A stretch of 64,000 bases of DNA, taken from contig NZ_RZMX01000025.1 in NCBI RefSeq assembly GCF_003992665.1, positions 62,001 through 126,000 on the forward strand. Direction: 5' to 3'. Shown in pieces: positions 8,500 through 16,666 of this stretch; positions within the stretch are counted from its first letter, which is position 1; each line of letters opens with the position of its first letter. The stretch is from Pelagibacterium montanilacus (GTDB taxonomy: Bacteria; Pseudomonadota; Alphaproteobacteria; Rhizobiales; Devosiaceae). The translations under genes and the position numbers were made by a program. The notes beneath the pieces are model-generated. The model was given only the letters and a program-made list of their open reading frames with translations, made no database searches and was not told where the DNA came from.

Positions 8500-9560
8500 G
8501 CGCCCGTCTCTGGGGCTGGGCGCTGGCCCTCCTGGTCTCGCTTTGCCTGCACGTCGCGCTCGCCGGTCTCGGCCTTGCCCCCGAACCTGAACCCCCCACG
8601 CGGATCGCGGGCGGGGAGGCCACCGACATCGTGGTGCTGGGCAATGCCTTTGAAACGACGTCCGCCATGGGTGGGCCCCAAGCCATCACGCCCGAAACCG
8701 CGCTCCCCGCCCCGCCATCCCCCCAACCGGCCCTCGACCAGCCCATCGAACCGACCGCGGCGATCGGGGCGCCGGCGGACGGCGAGGCTGTCGCGACACC
8801 CCGTCACCTCGTTTCACCCGCTGAGCCCGACACCGTGATTGTGGCGCTCGCGGACAGCGCCCGGCCTGCCCCCCGGGACCCTTCGCCGGCCGCGATTGCG
8901 CCCTCGGCCCCCGATCCTGCCGTGACGATGCCGGACCAAGCCGTCACACCGACGAACGCAGTGACCGCAACTCCGGCACCTGTCCTGGCCGCCGACCCCG
9001 CGCGGGCCCTTGAGTCCCCGACGCCCGAGACGCTCACGGCCGAACCCGAAATTGCCTATACGCCCCCCGCTCCCCGGCGCCCCGACAATCTTTCCCCCCC
9101 GCCCCAGCCGCAAGAACTTGCCCAGCCGACTCCGCGCCCCGCTCCCCGGACTGCGCCTCCCAGTCAAGCGGGCTCGGGCGGCAGCGGAACCGCGGACACC
9201 ACGCGCGGGGCCCAGGCCGGAACCACCTCGGGGGCAGCGGCAAGCGCGGGCAACGCCCGATCGCGTGCGGCCGGTAACGCGGATGTGTCCAATTATCCCG
9301 GGCAGATCGTGGGCGCCCTGCGCCGGGCCCTGCGCTACCCTTCGGCAGCCCGCGGCGCGACCGGACAGGCCGTCGTCGCCTTCACCGTCGATGCCGGCGG
9401 GAGCCTTGCCGGCGCCGCGCTGGTGCGGTCCTCGGGAAATGGCGCGCTGGATTCCGCGGCTCTGGAAACCATCCGCCGCGCCGCGCCCTTCCCGCCCATT
9501 CCCCCGGCAGCCGGGCGATCCTCCTGGCAGTTCACTTTGCCCCTCGCCTTTTCGCGATAG
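8496..9560 (+). CDS. tonB: TonB family energy transducer
   Basis: A 354-residue protein with one N-terminal signal-anchor helix (LWGWALALLVSLCLHVALAG), a ~210-residue Pro/Ala/Thr-rich periplasmic linker, and a TonB C-terminal domain from about residue 265 (NYPGQIVGALRRALRYP, then VVAFTVDAGGSLAGAAL and AALETIRRAAPFPPIP). It passes proton-motive energy from ExbB/ExbD to outer-membrane receptors. It starts by ATGA overlap with the second exbD. No TonB-dependent receptor is encoded in the window. The stop codon TAG (9558-9560) is also the first three bases of a repeat element. Confidence 0.9.
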   Translation: MSARLWGWALALLVSLCLHVALAGLGLAPEPEPPTRIAGGEATDIVVLGNAFETTSAMGGPQAITPETALPAPPSPQPALDQPIEPTAAIGAPADGEAVATPRHLVSPAEPDTVIVALADSARPAPRDPSPAAIAPSAPDPAVTMPDQAVTPTNAVTATPAPVLAADPARALESPTPETLTAEPEIAYTPPAPRRPDNLSPPPQPQELAQPTPRPAPRTAPPSQAGSGGSGTADTTRGAQAGTTSGAAASAGNARSRAAGNADVSNYPGQIVGALRRALRYPSAARGATGQAVVAFTVDAGGSLAGAALVRSSGNGALDSAALETIRRAAPFPPIPPAAGRSSWQFTLPLAFSR

Positions 9561-9663
9561 GGCGCTTCAAGGAAACGTCGAAACACTTTCCCGGTTCGCG
9601 GACGCGACAAATCAAAGACCTCGAGCGCGTGTCCTGATTCCATCGGACGCGGATAGGCTCCAG
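9558..9663 (+). repeat. Palindromic intergenic repeat, degenerate full copy
   Basis: It matches the family consensus (TAGAGCGTTTCC ... GCGACAAATCAAAGAC ... CCTGATT ... GGATA-GCTC) over its whole length with substitutions. The tonB stop codon is its first three bases. Confidence 0.75.
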
Positions 9664-9786
9664 CGAGAGGGCGGGACGCAGCGCATTACGGGATGGCGCC
9701 GCGCGTCCTTTCGCGCTAGGTGAATAAACGCATTCTTTACCGTGAATTTCTAACACTTCCGGGCGCTCCACCAAACGGATGAGAAA

Positions 9787-10716
9787 TTGTTTCCGACAAA
9801 TGCTCTCCATGCCGATTCCCTTCCCGCGCTCAGCGACGGCCTGAGCGCCCTCGAACTCTATGACGGGGCTGCCTCGATCGTGCCAATGGGCGCCTTTGAA
9901 TGCGATCTCGCCAGTGAACGGCTGACCTGGACCAACGGCGTCTTTGAGATGTTCGGCCTGCCCGCAGAGCGGCCCGCCGAACGCCGTGCCACCGTCGAGA
10001 TGTATTGCGAGCAATCGCGTGAGGTGCTCGAGCACAAGCGCTCCCGCGCCATCGAAACCGGCACCGGCTTTTCGCTCGATGCCAGAATCCATCGCCCCGA
10101 CGGTCTCGAGCGCTGGATCCGCATCACCGCCGCGGTGCGCAAATCCCATGGCAGGGCCCGCACGCTCTATGGCATGAAGCAGGACATAACCGAGGACCGC
10201 GCGCGCTGGGAAAGCCTGCGTGCCCAGGCCGAGTGCGATCCGCTGACCGGCGTTGCCAACCGCGCCCGCTTCCAGCGCTTCCTTGAGGGCGAGGCCGGGG
10301 ACGTCCTGCGCGAGGAGATCGGGGCGCTCGTCGTCTTTGATCTCGACAATTTCAAGCAGATCAATGACCGGTGGGGCCATGCGGCGGGCGACCGGTGCCT
10401 CGTGGCATTCGGCAGGCGCCTCCAGAAGGCCTTTCCCGCACCCTGCCTCGTTTCGCGCCTCGGCGGGGACGAATTCGCGGTCCTGCTGCCCCCGCTCCGC
10501 TCGCGCACGGCAACCGAACGCGCCCTGCGCGCGATGATCCCGGGCCTTCTCAACCCCGTTCCCTGGGACGGAGACATGGTGCCGCTCACCGCCTCGGTCG
10601 GGCTCGCCTTCGCCTCCCCTCTAGCAGGGCTATCGCCTGAACGGCTGTATGTTGCCGCCGACAGGGCGCTCTACGACGCCAAGAAGAACCCCGCGTCGGT
10701 TCTCGTCTGCATCTGA
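9787..10716 (+). CDS. PAS-GGDEF diguanylate cyclase
   Basis: A 309-residue cytoplasmic protein. Residues ~35-140 form a PAS fold ending in a PAC-type segment (RTLYGMKQDITEDR); residues ~150-309 form a GGDEF domain with DPLTGVANRARF at its start and an intact RLGGDEFAVLL active site (~226). It should make c-di-GMP from two GTP. The residues five before GGDEF that form the inhibitory RxxD site are FPAP here, so product inhibition at that site is probably absent. The start is uncertain: TTG 9787 opens the frame; the next in-frame ATG is codon 34, just inside the PAS fold. No membrane segments. Confidence 0.85.
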   Translation: MFPTNALHADSLPALSDGLSALELYDGAASIVPMGAFECDLASERLTWTNGVFEMFGLPAERPAERRATVEMYCEQSREVLEHKRSRAIETGTGFSLDARIHRPDGLERWIRITAAVRKSHGRARTLYGMKQDITEDRARWESLRAQAECDPLTGVANRARFQRFLEGEAGDVLREEIGALVVFDLDNFKQINDRWGHAAGDRCLVAFGRRLQKAFPAPCLVSRLGGDEFAVLLPPLRSRTATERALRAMIPGLLNPVPWDGDMVPLTASVGLAFASPLAGLSPERLYVAADRALYDAKKNPASVLVCI

Positions 10717-10721
10717 CGGCG

Positions 10722-10744
10722 TCCGGCCCATGCCGGATTCTTGT
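10722..10744 (+). terminator. Probable weak terminator after the PAS-GGDEF gene
   Basis: TCCGGC (10722-10727) pairs with GCCGGA (10732-10737), followed by TTCTTGT. It begins 5 bp after the stop codon. Confidence 0.4.
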
Positions 10745-10932
10745 CGGGCGCATGGCTGGAGTGACCGCCGCGCATCTGCCACAATAGCCCAAGGGCCGGT
10801 GCAGGGCCCTGGGGTATGGACCGTGATCGAAATTCCCTTTCCCATTGGGCGAACCCTTTCCCTGCTCCGCCATTATGTGTCGGCACGTCAGGCCGTTTGG
10901 GACCGTTTTGGTTTGTAACGATGGAGAACAAG

Positions 10933-11844
10933 ATGCGTTTGTTTGGGATTGTATTGGGAAGCGTTGCTGCGCTTTGCGTTGGTGTCGGATCTGCGCAAGC
11001 GCAGGTCGTGGTCTCGTCCAAGATCGACACCGAGGGTGGCGTTCTGGGCAACATCATCAAGCAGGTGCTCGAGGGCGCCGACATTGCGGTTGAAGACCGG
11101 ATCCAGCTCGGGGGCACGCCGATCGTGCGCGAGGCGATCACGGCGGGCGAGATCGACATCTATCCCGAGTATACCGGGAACGCGGCGTTCTTTTTCGAGC
11201 GGGCCGACGATCCGCTCTGGAACAACGCCCAGTCGGCCTATGAGGAGGCCAGGGCGCTCGATTACGAGGCCAACCAGATCGTCTGGCTCACCCCCTCGCC
11301 GGCCAACAACACCTGGGCCGTGGCGATCCGCCAGGACCTGGCCGAGGCCAACGGGCTCGAAACCTTCACCCAGTTCGGCGAATATGTCTCGGGCGGCGGT
11401 GAAGTGGTGCTGGCCGCATCGTCCGAGTTCGTGAACTCGCCCGCCGCCCTGCCCAAGTTCCAGGAGGTCTATGGCTTCACCCTTTCGCCCGACCAGCTGA
11501 TCACGTTGTCGGGCGGGGATACCGCCGCCACCATCGCCGCGGCCGCCCAGGGCACCAATGGCGCCAATGCCGCGATGGTCTATGGCACCGATGGCGGGAT
11601 CGCCCCGTCGGGTCTCGTGGTCCTCGAGGACGATCAGGGCGTACAGCCGGTTTACCAGCCCGCCCCGATCATCCGCGAAGAGGTTCTCGAAGAATATCCC
11701 CAGATCGAGGAGCTTCTGGCCCCGGTCTTTGAGGCCCTTACCCTCGAGACGCTCCAGGATCTCAACGGCCGCGTGCAGGTGGGCGGTGAAGCCGCATCCT
11801 CGGTTGCCACCGACTTCCTGACGGCGAACGGGTTCGCCGACTAA
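10933..11844 (+). CDS. osmF: OsmF/YehZ-type glycine betaine ABC transporter substrate-binding protein
   Basis: A 303-residue periplasmic binding protein with a signal peptide (LFGIVLGSVAALCVGVGSAQA). The start of the mature protein (VVVSSKIDTEGGVLGNII) and IDIYPEYTGNA are typical of the OsmF/YehZ branch of the OpuAC family. ATG 10933 is chosen over ATG 10921 because GGAGA sits 5 nt before it. With the next three genes it makes a full importer in the order binding protein, permease, ATPase, permease, as in E. coli osmF-yehYXW. Such systems import betaine-like compounds but often with low affinity. The stop TAA forms the start of a repeat element, which separates this gene from the rest of the operon. 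Confidence 0.88.
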   Translation: MRLFGIVLGSVAALCVGVGSAQAQVVVSSKIDTEGGVLGNIIKQVLEGADIAVEDRIQLGGTPIVREAITAGEIDIYPEYTGNAAFFFERADDPLWNNAQSAYEEARALDYEANQIVWLTPSPANNTWAVAIRQDLAEANGLETFTQFGEYVSGGGEVVLAASSEFVNSPAALPKFQEVYGFTLSPDQLITLSGGDTAATIAAAAQGTNGANAAMVYGTDGGIAPSGLVVLEDDQGVQPVYQPAPIIREEVLEEYPQIEELLAPVFEALTLETLQDLNGRVQVGGEAASSVATDFLTANGFAD

Positions 11845-11947
11845 AGCGCTTCGAGGAAAAGTGGATAGACTTTTCCGGTTCACAAGCGCGACAAATCGAA
11901 GGCTTGGAGCTCCTGTCCTGATTCAGTCAGAACAGGATATGCCCGAG
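11841..11947 (+). repeat. Palindromic intergenic repeat, full copy
   Basis: A near-complete copy lying between osmF and its permease gene. The osmF stop TAA (11842-11844) replaces the usual TAG at the left end. The right palindrome (CTCCTGTCCTGATTCAGTCAG...) is well kept. Confidence 0.85.
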
Positions 11948-12032
11948 CACGGCTGGTCTCAGAGCCATCAGACTGGCAGGGGACGCGTGCCGCGCGCCCC
12001 TCGGGGCCCGCATCAGCGAGGGAAGGGGCAAG

Positions 12033-13223
12033 ATGTCCACTGCCGATATCGCCGGAAAGGCCCGCGCCCCGTGGATGGCCTTGGACAAGCTTGGGGTGCT
12101 GATCGCACTCATCGCCGTGGCAGGCACGGTCCTGCCCTTTGCGGTTTTCCGGGCCAACCGCATCGTTCTGGGCGAAGGGCTGCAGATTCCCTTCGCTCTC
12201 GAAGCACTGCCCGCTTTGGTGCTGGGGGTGCTGATCGCTCTTGGGATAGCCATCGCGCTCATGGCGCTCTCCCCGCTGGTCAAGCTGGTGGGTGGCTTCG
12301 TGCTCCTCGGGGCGCTCATGATCCTGATCGGGCTGGCCGCGACGGGGCTGATCCCGCCTGGCGACAGCTTCGCCCGGGTCTCCCCGGGGGCAGGGTTCTG
12401 GGTTCTGGTCTTTGCCTTTGCCCTGATGGTCACCGATGCGCTGGCGCGCCTGCGCCTGGGCCCCTGGCAGCGGATCACCATCCTGGCGCTTGTGGGCGCC
12501 GCGCTTGGGAGTCTGCTCTGGGCCGGGACCTTCGATGATCTCTCCATTCTCAAGGAATACGCCAACCGGGCGCCCGCCTTCTGGGCCGAGGCGCGCACCC
12601 ATCTGGTGCTGGCCTTCGGGTCGGTGGCCATCGCCATTGTGGCCGGGGTGCCGCTGGGCATCGTGCTCTACCGGATCCGGCCCCTGCGCGCGGCGGTGCT
12701 CAACGTGCTCAACATCGTCCAGACCATCCCCTCGATCGCGCTGTTCGGGCTCTTGATCGCGCCTCTGGCCTGGGTCGCCGCCAATGTGCCGGGCGCCTCG
12801 GCGATCGGGATCTCGGGGATCGGGCTCGCGCCGGCCATGGTGGCCCTGTTTGCCTATTCCCTGCTGCCCATCGTCTCCAACACCCTTGTGGGGCTGGTCA
12901 ACGTGCCCGAGACGGCCAACGATGCCGCGCGCGGCATGGGGATGACCGACCGCCAGCGCCTGATGGGCGTGGAGTTGCCGCTGGCCTTCCCGGTGGTGTT
13001 GACCGGCATTCGCATCGTGCTGGTCCAGAACATCGGTCTGGCCACCATCGCCGCGCTGATCGGGGGCGGCGGCTTCGGGGTCTTCGTCTTCCAGGGCATC
13101 GGACAGACGGCCATGGACCTCGTTCTGCTGGGGGCGGTGCCCACCGTGGCGCTCGCCTTTGCCGCCGCGGTCGTTCTTGATGCCCTTGTCGAAATGGCCA
13201 GCACCAGGGAGCGTGCGCGATGA
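12033..13223 (+). CDS. OsmF-system ABC transporter permease (YehY type)
   Basis: A 396-residue inner-membrane protein. The first ~180 residues have about five hydrophobic segments not present in ordinary betaine permeases, as in YehY. From ~residue 185 comes the binding-protein-dependent permease fold, with the ATPase contact loop NDAARGMGMTDRQRLMGVELPLAFP (the EAA-like motif) near residue 290-315. It has a good ribosome binding site (GGGAAGGGG). Its stop overlaps the ATPase gene start by 4 bp. Confidence 0.88.
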   Translation: MSTADIAGKARAPWMALDKLGVLIALIAVAGTVLPFAVFRANRIVLGEGLQIPFALEALPALVLGVLIALGIAIALMALSPLVKLVGGFVLLGALMILIGLAATGLIPPGDSFARVSPGAGFWVLVFAFALMVTDALARLRLGPWQRITILALVGAALGSLLWAGTFDDLSILKEYANRAPAFWAEARTHLVLAFGSVAIAIVAGVPLGIVLYRIRPLRAAVLNVLNIVQTIPSIALFGLLIAPLAWVAANVPGASAIGISGIGLAPAMVALFAYSLLPIVSNTLVGLVNVPETANDAARGMGMTDRQRLMGVELPLAFPVVLTGIRIVLVQNIGLATIAALIGGGGFGVFVFQGIGQTAMDLVLLGAVPTVALAFAAAVVLDALVEMASTRERAR

Positions 13224-14152
13224 TCGAGATTCAGGCATTGACCAAGGTCTACGGCCAGACGACGGTGGTCGATTCCATCTCGCTGACCATCGAGGCCGGA
13301 GACATCTGCGTGATCGTGGGCACGTCAGGCTCGGGCAAGACCACCCTGATGCGCATGATCAACCGGCTGGTCGAGCCCACTTCGGGCCGGGTGCTGATCG
13401 ACGGTCAGGACACCCGCGAGGTGCCGCCCTATGAGCTGCGCCGCCGCATCGGCTATGCCATCCAGGGCCACGGGCTCTTCCCCCATCGCACCGTGAGCCA
13501 GAACATCGGCACCGTCCCCAGCCTTCTGGGCTGGGACAAGGCGCGCATCCGGGCGCGGGTCGACGAATTGCTCGATCTCTTCCAGCTCGATCCCGCCCAG
13601 TTCCGCGACCGCATGCCCAACGAGCTCTCGGGCGGCCAGCAGCAGCGGGTGGGGGTGGCACGGGCGCTGGCGGCCGAGCCCAATATCCTTTTGATGGACG
13701 AGCCCTTCGGGGCGCTCGATCCGGTGATCCGCGCCAAGGCCCAGGACGATCTGCTCGCCATCCAGCGCCGGTTCGACACCACCGTGGTGCTGGTCACCCA
13801 TGACATGGAGGAAGCCATCCATCTGGGCACAAGGATTGCCGTGATGGACGAGGGCCGGCTGCTCCAATACGCAACCCCTGCCGAGATCATCGGCCATCCG
13901 GCCACCGACTTCGTCTCCGAGCTGCTCGGGGGCGACCGGCCCTTCCGGCTGCTCTCGCTCGAAACCGTGGCCTCGCTCCTCGAAGAGGGCGAGGCCACCG
14001 GAACGCCCATCCCGGCCGGGGCCAGCCTGCGCGAGGCCTATGCCGAATGCCTGTGGTCGGGCCGCGAGGCGCTGCCGGTCATCCAGGACGGCAGGCTGAT
14101 CGGCCGGATCAGCCGGGCCCGGCTCGCCCGGAGCGCGGCGAGGCCGTCATGA
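13220..14152 (+). CDS. OsmF-system ABC transporter ATPase (YehX type)
   Basis: A 310-residue ATP-binding subunit: Walker A GTSGSGKTT (~residue 34), Q-loop near AIQGHGLFPH, ABC signature LSGGQQQR (~135), Walker B ILLMDEPFGALDP (~155), switch His in VTHDMEEA. The C-terminal ~60 residues end in a half CBS-like segment (ALPVIQDGRLIGRISRA), as in betaine transporters of the ProV/OpuA type where CBS domains sense ionic strength. Only one short CBS-like unit is present, so osmosensing by this subunit is uncertain. It overlaps both neighbours by 4 bp. Confidence 0.9.
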   Translation: MIEIQALTKVYGQTTVVDSISLTIEAGDICVIVGTSGSGKTTLMRMINRLVEPTSGRVLIDGQDTREVPPYELRRRIGYAIQGHGLFPHRTVSQNIGTVPSLLGWDKARIRARVDELLDLFQLDPAQFRDRMPNELSGGQQQRVGVARALAAEPNILLMDEPFGALDPVIRAKAQDDLLAIQRRFDTTVVLVTHDMEEAIHLGTRIAVMDEGRLLQYATPAEIIGHPATDFVSELLGGDRPFRLLSLETVASLLEEGEATGTPIPAGASLREAYAECLWSGREALPVIQDGRLIGRISRARLARSAARPS

Positions 14153-14895
14153 GGGCAGGGCTGCTCATCCGGCTGGTCGTCTTCGCCCTTCTGGTGGCGT
14201 TCCTCGTCAACCCCGAGGCGTTCGCCTTCGTATTCGCGCCCCTGGCCAGCAATGGCCAGCCGGTGATCTACAATCAGGGCAGCCTGCTCGATCTCACCCT
14301 CAACCATCTGATGATCGTTCTGATCGCCACCACGCTGGCCACGCTGGTGGCCGTTGGACTGGCCATCCTGGTCACCCGACCCTTCGGGGCCGAGTTCCTG
14401 CCGCTCTCGCGCAGTCTTGCCAATGTGGGCCAGACCTTCCCGCCCGTAGCCGTCCTCGCCCTTGCCGTGCCCATGCTGGGCTTTGGCACCGCGCCCACGC
14501 TGGTCGCACTGTTCCTTTACGGGCTGCTGCCGATCTTTGAGAACACCCTCACGGGGCTGACCGGGCTCAGGGGCCCGGTCACCGAGGCGGCGCGCGGCAT
14601 GGGCATGACCGGCCTCCAGCGGCTGACCCGGGTCGAATTGCCCCTCGCCCTGCCGGTCATTCTCGCCGGGGTGCGGCTCTCGACCGTCATCTCGCTGGCC
14701 ACCGCCACCATCGGCTCGACCGTCGCCGCCCGAACCCTCGGGGAAGTGATCATCGCGGGCCTGCTTTCGGGCAACACCGCCTTCGTCCTTCAGGGCGGCC
14801 TTATCGTCGGTGTCCTCGCCGTCCTCATCTATGACGGCCTCTCGGCGATCGAACGCACTCTGTCGCGCCGGATCGGTCAGAGGGCGCGGGCCTGA
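14149..14895 (+). CDS. OsmF-system ABC transporter permease (YehW type)
   Basis: A 248-residue permease with about five to six membrane helices and the ATPase-contact loop EAARGMGMTGLQRLTRVELPLALP near residue 145-165. The start ATG 14149 overlaps the ATPase stop (ATGA). It closes the four-gene importer. A tRNA gene follows 54 bp later. Confidence 0.9.
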   Translation: MRAGLLIRLVVFALLVAFLVNPEAFAFVFAPLASNGQPVIYNQGSLLDLTLNHLMIVLIATTLATLVAVGLAILVTRPFGAEFLPLSRSLANVGQTFPPVAVLALAVPMLGFGTAPTLVALFLYGLLPIFENTLTGLTGLRGPVTEAARGMGMTGLQRLTRVELPLALPVILAGVRLSTVISLATATIGSTVAARTLGEVIIAGLLSGNTAFVLQGGLIVGVLAVLIYDGLSAIERTLSRRIGQRARA

Positions 14896-14949
14896 CCACG
14901 CGTTTTCAGGTTCCCATCAATGCCCGATTTTGCTATGCGCAGAACCAGT

Positions 14950-15026
14950 GGTCCCGTAGCTCAGCAGGATAGAGCACCAGATTCCTAATCTGGGGGTCGC
15001 GCGTTCGAATCGCGCCGGGATCACCA
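14950..15026 (+). tRNA. tRNA-Arg (anticodon CCT)
   Basis: A 77-nt cloverleaf. Acceptor GGTCCCG pairs with CGGGATC (one G-T pair); the D arm contains GCTC/GAGC; the anticodon stem CCAGA/TCTGG holds loop TTCCTAA with anticodon CCT; the T arm is GCGCG-TTCGAAT-CGCGC. The CCA end is encoded. Confidence 0.96.
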
Positions 15027-15156
15027 CTTTGCGCCGTCGCGCCCTCCCCGCCCCATCTGCTGGTATCGCGCCGATTTGCTTGGCCAAACGCCCTGACCGG
15101 TGAGATAATCACCGCTACGGCGCGATCTTGCGCCGTGCTTTGTCAGGACAACCCCC

Positions 15157-15288
15157 ATGGCCAAAGGTCAGATACGCGGAAACCGCGAAACCAAGAAACC
15201 CAAGCAGGAAAAGCCCAAGACCATCGCAGCAGCGCCTTCGCTCAAGGGCGCCGTCACGCTGGGCGAGCACAAGAAGCCCAAGAAATAG
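15157..15288 (+). CDS. Small Lys-rich conserved hypothetical protein (43 aa)
   Basis: A 43-residue protein starting MAKGQIRGNRETKKPKQEK and ending GEHKKPKK; about one third Lys/Arg, no membrane segment. Very similar small proteins (MAxGQxRxNRExKKPK) are widespread in proteobacteria but have no known function; I recall this pattern and did not search. AGGA lies 9-10 nt upstream of the ATG. It is monocistronic between tRNA-Arg and a repeat element. Confidence 0.7.
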   Translation: MAKGQIRGNRETKKPKQEKPKTIAAAPSLKGAVTLGEHKKPKK

Positions 15289-15330
15289 CTCGGCAGAGGT
15301 GGGCGCGGGCCGCGGCGTCCGCCCCACCCT

Positions 15331-15436
15331 TAGAGCGTTTCCAGAAAAAGTGGAAACACTTGTTCGGTTCGGAAACGCGACAAATCAAAGACTTAGAGCC
15401 AATGTCCTGATTCAGTCAGAACAGGATATGCTCTAG
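15331..15436 (+). repeat. Palindromic intergenic repeat, full copy
   Basis: Complete from TAGAGCGTTTCC to GATATGCTCTAG, including the middle GCGACAAATCAAAGACTTAG block. No gene abuts this copy. It lies between the 43-aa gene and the gene at 15481. Confidence 0.9.
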
Positions 15437-15480
15437 CCCGGGACCCGCCGGGGGCACCATTCGACCAGGGAGCCAGGACC

Positions 15481-15780
15481 ATGAACGTCGCCAACCTTCA
15501 GCTCGAAGGGCTTTATCTCACCATTGCCGCGCTTAACGACACTCTCGTGGAGCGCGGGGTGATCAGCCGCACCGAGATCGATGCCGCCATGAAGAAGGCC
15601 GAGCGCGCCGCACTCGATGCACGGGCGGGCGATGATCTCTCCCCCGCCCAGCGCGATGCCATGGCCTTTCCCGCCCGGTTCCTGATCCTCGCCAACGCCG
15701 CCTCGGGCGAGGGGCGTTCATTCCAGGAGCTCGCCCGCCAGGTCGGGGAAACCAAGAACACCCGGTTCGACCCGAGCTGA
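15481..15780 (+). CDS. Conserved hypothetical protein (99 aa)
   Basis: A soluble, mostly helical 99-residue protein. The first ~35 residues (LEGLYLTIAALNDTLVERGVIS, then TEIDAAMKKAERAA) look like a short helical domain with a DUF-like pattern seen in Hyphomicrobiales. No catalytic motif or membrane segment is visible. GGGAGCCAGGACC precedes the ATG and gives a ribosome binding site. High GC at third codon positions supports a real gene. It is convergent with gloB (10 bp between stops). Function unknown. Confidence 0.75.
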   Translation: MNVANLQLEGLYLTIAALNDTLVERGVISRTEIDAAMKKAERAALDARAGDDLSPAQRDAMAFPARFLILANAASGEGRSFQELARQVGETKNTRFDPS

Positions 15781-15790
15781 CCGCGCGCCG

Positions 15791-16555
15791 TTAAAAGTCA
15801 TCCTTGGCCTTGCGCAGGGCGGCAAAGACCGTCTCGGGCGGACGCCCCGGCAGCCCCATTTTCTCGGCCAGCCCCTGATCGTCGGCCCTCAGGAACGGGT
15901 TGGCCGCGATTTCTTCGCCCAGCCGGCTGGGAATGGTGGGCTCGCCCTTCTCGCACAGCCGCGCGACCTCCTCGGCCCGGCGCACCAGCGCCGCGTTCTC
16001 CCCATCCACGCTGAGCGCAAATTTAGCGTTGGCTTGGGTGTATTCATGACCGCAATGGATCATCGTCTCCGGATCGAGCGCCCGCAGGCGTTTGAGCCCC
16101 TGCCACATGGGCCCCGGCGCGCCCTCGAACATCCGCCCGCACCCCAGCGAGAACAGCGCGTCGGCGCAAAACAGCGCCTTGAGCGCGGGCGCGTGGAACG
16201 ACACATGCCCCAGCGTATGGCCCGGGGTGTCGATCACCTCGAAAACCATCTCCCCGATCGTGACGCTGTCGCCACCCGAAACCAGGGCGTCGAGGCCCTC
16301 GATCTTGTCTGCTTCGCCGCGTGGGCCGGTCACATGCGCCCCATATCTGGCCTTGAGCGGCGCGATGGCCTCGGTGTGGTCGTGGTGATGGTGGGTCACG
16401 AGAATATCGGTCAGCGTCCAGCCCCGCGCCTCGAGCACATCGACGATCGCCTCGGTCTCGGGCGCGTCGATCGAAACCGTGCGTCCGGTCGCCTCCTCAT
16501 GGATCAGGTAGCCGTAATTGTCCGAACGTGCGGGAAAGACCACGATCTCGGCCAT
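15791..16555 (-). CDS. gloB: Hydroxyacylglutathione hydrolase (glyoxalase II)
   Basis: A 254-residue metallo-beta-lactamase-fold enzyme that hydrolyses S-lactoylglutathione to lactate and glutathione, the second step of methylglyoxal removal. The dinuclear metal motif THHHHDH (residues 54-60, fitting THxHxDH), a later His in DTPGHTLGHVSF, Asp in LFCADALFS and His in IHCGHEYT are all present; the C-terminal glutathione-binding HAGH-type domain is complete. The window also encodes methylglyoxal synthase (63210-63572). Neighbouring methyltransferase, hisC and tyrA form a conserved cluster. Confidence 0.94.
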   Translation of the reverse strand: MAEIVVFPARSDNYGYLIHEEATGRTVSIDAPETEAIVDVLEARGWTLTDILVTHHHHDHTEAIAPLKARYGAHVTGPRGEADKIEGLDALVSGGDSVTIGEMVFEVIDTPGHTLGHVSFHAPALKALFCADALFSLGCGRMFEGAPGPMWQGLKRLRALDPETMIHCGHEYTQANAKFALSVDGENAALVRRAEEVARLCEKGEPTIPSRLGEEIAANPFLRADDQGLAEKMGLPGRPPETVFAALRKAKDDF

Positions 16556-16666
16556 GATGCCTCCTTGTCAGTCTCGTTGGCGCGCTGCAGGCCTTCGGGG
16601 CCGCAACGGTTTGACCTCTGGGCCCGATACACGCACATAATGGCGGCCCAAGCAAAGGGATGCGTG

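Noticed and set aside
14950-15480. tRNA-Arg as an integration site for a mobile island
   Set aside because: No integrase, no direct repeat of the tRNA 3' end and no change in base composition downstream; the following genes are ordinary chromosomal genes.
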